Of a stretch of DNA of 64,000 nucleotides, positions 50,282 to 64,000 are shown piece after piece (position 1 is the first letter of the stretch; each line of letters starts with the position of its first letter). The translations under genes were made by a program, and so were the position numbers. Under the pieces are notes generated by a model, which had not been told where the DNA came from, ran no database searches, and was given only the letters and a program-made list of their open reading frames with translations. Source of the DNA: Anaeromyces robustus. Lineage: Eukaryota > Neocallimastigomycota > Neocallimastigomycetes > Neocallimastigales > Neocallimastigaceae. The DNA is taken from contig MCFG01000109.1 in NCBI GenBank assembly GCA_002104895.1, positions 62,001-126,000 on the forward strand, read 5' to 3'.

Positions 50282-50935
50282 ATTAAAAAAAAACAATAAT
50301 TTTTAATATGCTCAATATTACATAATCTATTGCAAATAATTAAATAAATTATAAAAAAATGGAAAAATAAAAAATAAATAAATAAAAAAGGAATATCAAT
50401 TTAAAATTTAAAATTTAAACAGAATAAACAAACATTTCTATAAAATAACTTTCAGTAAAAGAATGAAATAAAATAAATAAAAGAATATTATTTATAAATA
50501 AATCTTTTACCTTCTTTTTATTAATAAAAGTTTAATAATCATTATTAAAATATTATTTATTTATTTATTTATTATTATTATTAATATTATTATTATTATT
50601 AATATTATTATTATTTATTATTTATTATTTATTTATTTATTATTATAATTATTATTATTATTTATTTATTATTAATTATTAATTATTATTTATTATTTAT
50701 TATTATTATTATATTTTTCCTTTTTTAAAAAAGATGAAAAGATGTAATAATATATTTATTATATTAATTTTATATTAAATATATTATATATATATTTATT
50801 ATATTTATTTAATATATAAAAAATATTAATAATTTATTTATGCTATTTATATATATTTATATATTCCACATATAATTATGAAACAAGTACATAAAAAAAA
50901 AAAAAAGAATTTTTCTTTTGTTTTTGTTTATTATA

Positions 50936-51002
<67 letters not shown>

Positions 51003-51003
51003 A
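50936..51003. repeat. TAAA microsatellite
   Basis: About 16 TAAA copies, intergenic; the complement of the neighbouring TTTA family. Confidence 0.9.
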
Positions 51004-51598
51004 TTATAAAAATTTTTTTTTTTATAATTTTATGAGCTGTTATTACCTTTTATTAAAATAATAAATTTAATATAATTAAACACAATTTAATTTAATTTAT
51101 TTATATTTATATTTATATTTATATATATTTAAATATATATTTAAATATATTATAATAATATTTAATTTAATTAATTTTATTTTATTTTAAATTTATTTCT
51201 TTTGAATGTTAAGGTAAGGAAAAAATATTATATTAAATGAAGTAAAAAAAAAAACTAAGCATAAAACTATATAAAAAAATTTTTTTTTTTTCTTTATTTG
51301 TTAAATGTAATTTAATAGATAATAATCATAATCATTAGTACATATTGGTATACAAAAAATAAAAAATAAAAAAAAAAAGTATGTATTGTAATGTATTATT
51401 ATTGTACAAAAATAAAATAAAAAAAAAAATAAAATAAACAATAAAATAAAAAATAATTAAAATTAAAATTATATGAAATTATTATTATTATATCTATCTA
51501 TTTTTTATTTCCTGTTAATATATTTGCTTAACAAGTAAACAAATATAATTGATAATAATATAATTATTTAAGTTTGACTGAAAATTATATTAAAATTT

Positions 51599-56777
<5,179 letters not shown>

Positions 56778-57636
56778 TCTTTAAACTTAAATTGCTTTAT
56801 TAGATATAGATAGATTGATTATATATATGTATATTTATTTATAATATACTTCTCCAAATATAAAATAAACTTGTTATATTTGATGTTGTATACACATAAA
56901 TGTTTTTTTTTTTTTTTTTTGTTTTTTGTTTTTTAATTTATATTTATTTAATAGGTTTATCTATTTATATTTATATATTTATTATAGTCATTTATTCTTG
57001 ATTCTTGATTTTGCTTTATTTTTGTTATTATTCAATTTATCCTAATTTTGGATATATTAATGTTTATGATCTTTTTTTTTATATTATTATTTTATTTAAT
57101 AATATTATTAATTTTTTGAAATATTATATTAATTATCATATTTTAAAATGTTTGTTTTTATTTTTAAAACTTTAATTTTATAAATATTATATTTATTAAT
57201 TTTTTTAAAATAAAAAAAAGATAATCATGTGATATATATATAAATTGTTTATATAATAAAAAAAAATGAGAAATAAATTATATAATAAAAAAAAAAATTT
57301 TCATTTCAATGATACATAAATACATAAAAAAATGTATGATTTTATAAAATAGAGTTTTATTTTTTAATTTATAATTTTGCTGCTACTGAATATTTTTTTT
57401 AATTAATTATTATTATTTTTTTTTTCTTTTAAATTTTATATAAAAAATATCAATTTTCTTATATTCATAAATATATATTGAATAATGATGATAATATATT
57501 AATGAAACATAACATATTTGAAGATATAACAATTCTATGAATATTTACATAAAAATATTATAAAAATAAAGATTTTTTATATATTTTATAAATATTAATA
57601 TAAAATATACTATACCTATTAAAAAAAAAAATAAAA
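56778..57636. promoter_or_regulatory. Divergent upstream region of the coiled-coil and WD40 genes
   Basis: An 859-bp A/T-rich interval separates two head-to-head start codons, so it must contain both promoters, possibly shared. I see no CCAAT pentamer or other recognisable motif. Confidence 0.3.

Positions 57637-64000
<6,364 letters not shown>

Larger units (their letters stand above)
48107..51598. other. Long AT-rich intergenic region with TTTA repeats
   Basis: About 3.5 kb between two minus-strand genes, with several TTTA/TAAA tracts listed separately, poly-T runs and TA-rich stretches. The only islands of raised G+C are short (near 49053-49115 and 50008-50025), with no open frame or tRNA-like fold that I can support. 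Confidence 0.6.

Noticed and set aside
49481-51003. Possible CRISPR-like or satellite array
   Set aside because: Simple tetranucleotide repeats without unique spacers in a eukaryotic context.

Overview
The window is nuclear eukaryotic DNA of extreme A+T content: intergenic DNA is close to pure A/T, and exons stand out as islands of higher G+C. I reconstructed 13 protein-coding genes by joining GT..AG exons and checking the reading phase at every junction. They hold about 126 introns, mostly 60-300 nt, with up to 24 in one gene. This intron density, a fungal-type PMT2 O-mannosyltransferase and a yeast-like Prp43 (motif GEDEIE) fit an anaerobic gut fungus (Neocallimastigomycota) best. A dictyostelid is the main alternative on composition, but dictyostelid genes usually have few introns. 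The organism call is an inference.

Layout, left to right. LSM4 (minus, cut by the left edge); a calponin-homology/Ser-Thr kinase fusion (3041-7424, +); an unrecognised helical, Asn-rich protein (8372-11162, +); an Asn/Ser-rich putative membrane protein whose 5' end carries several frameshifts (12481-16826, +); PMT2-family protein O-mannosyltransferase (18888-22896, +); an 88-residue orphan (24434-24831, +); PRP43/DHX15 helicase (26597-29548, -); SF3A1/Prp21 (30109-34409, +); TFIIH subunit TFB1/p62 (35095-38671, -); the SWI/SNF SWIB protein SWP73/RSC6 (39246-42495, +); an ABCG-type half-transporter with a Cys-rich N-terminus (43814-48106, -); a 742-residue coiled-coil protein (51599-56777, -); and a WD40 protein running off the right edge (57637->64000, +).

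Three genes belong to pre-mRNA splicing or U6 metabolism (LSM4, PRP43, SF3A1) and two to transcription or chromatin (TFB1, SWP73). PRP43/SF3A1, TFB1/SWP73 and coiled-coil/WD40 are head-to-head pairs sharing 560-860 bp upstream regions. No operon, CRISPR array, rRNA, recognisable tRNA or intact transposon was seen.

The most notable observations are a 4-nt micro-exon that encodes the Walker B aspartate of the ABC transporter, a decayed duplicate of the PRP43 3' region beside the intact gene, clustered frameshifts at one 5' end in an otherwise intact gene, a CH-domain/HCD-kinase fusion, and very long AAT tracts kept inside introns of housekeeping genes.
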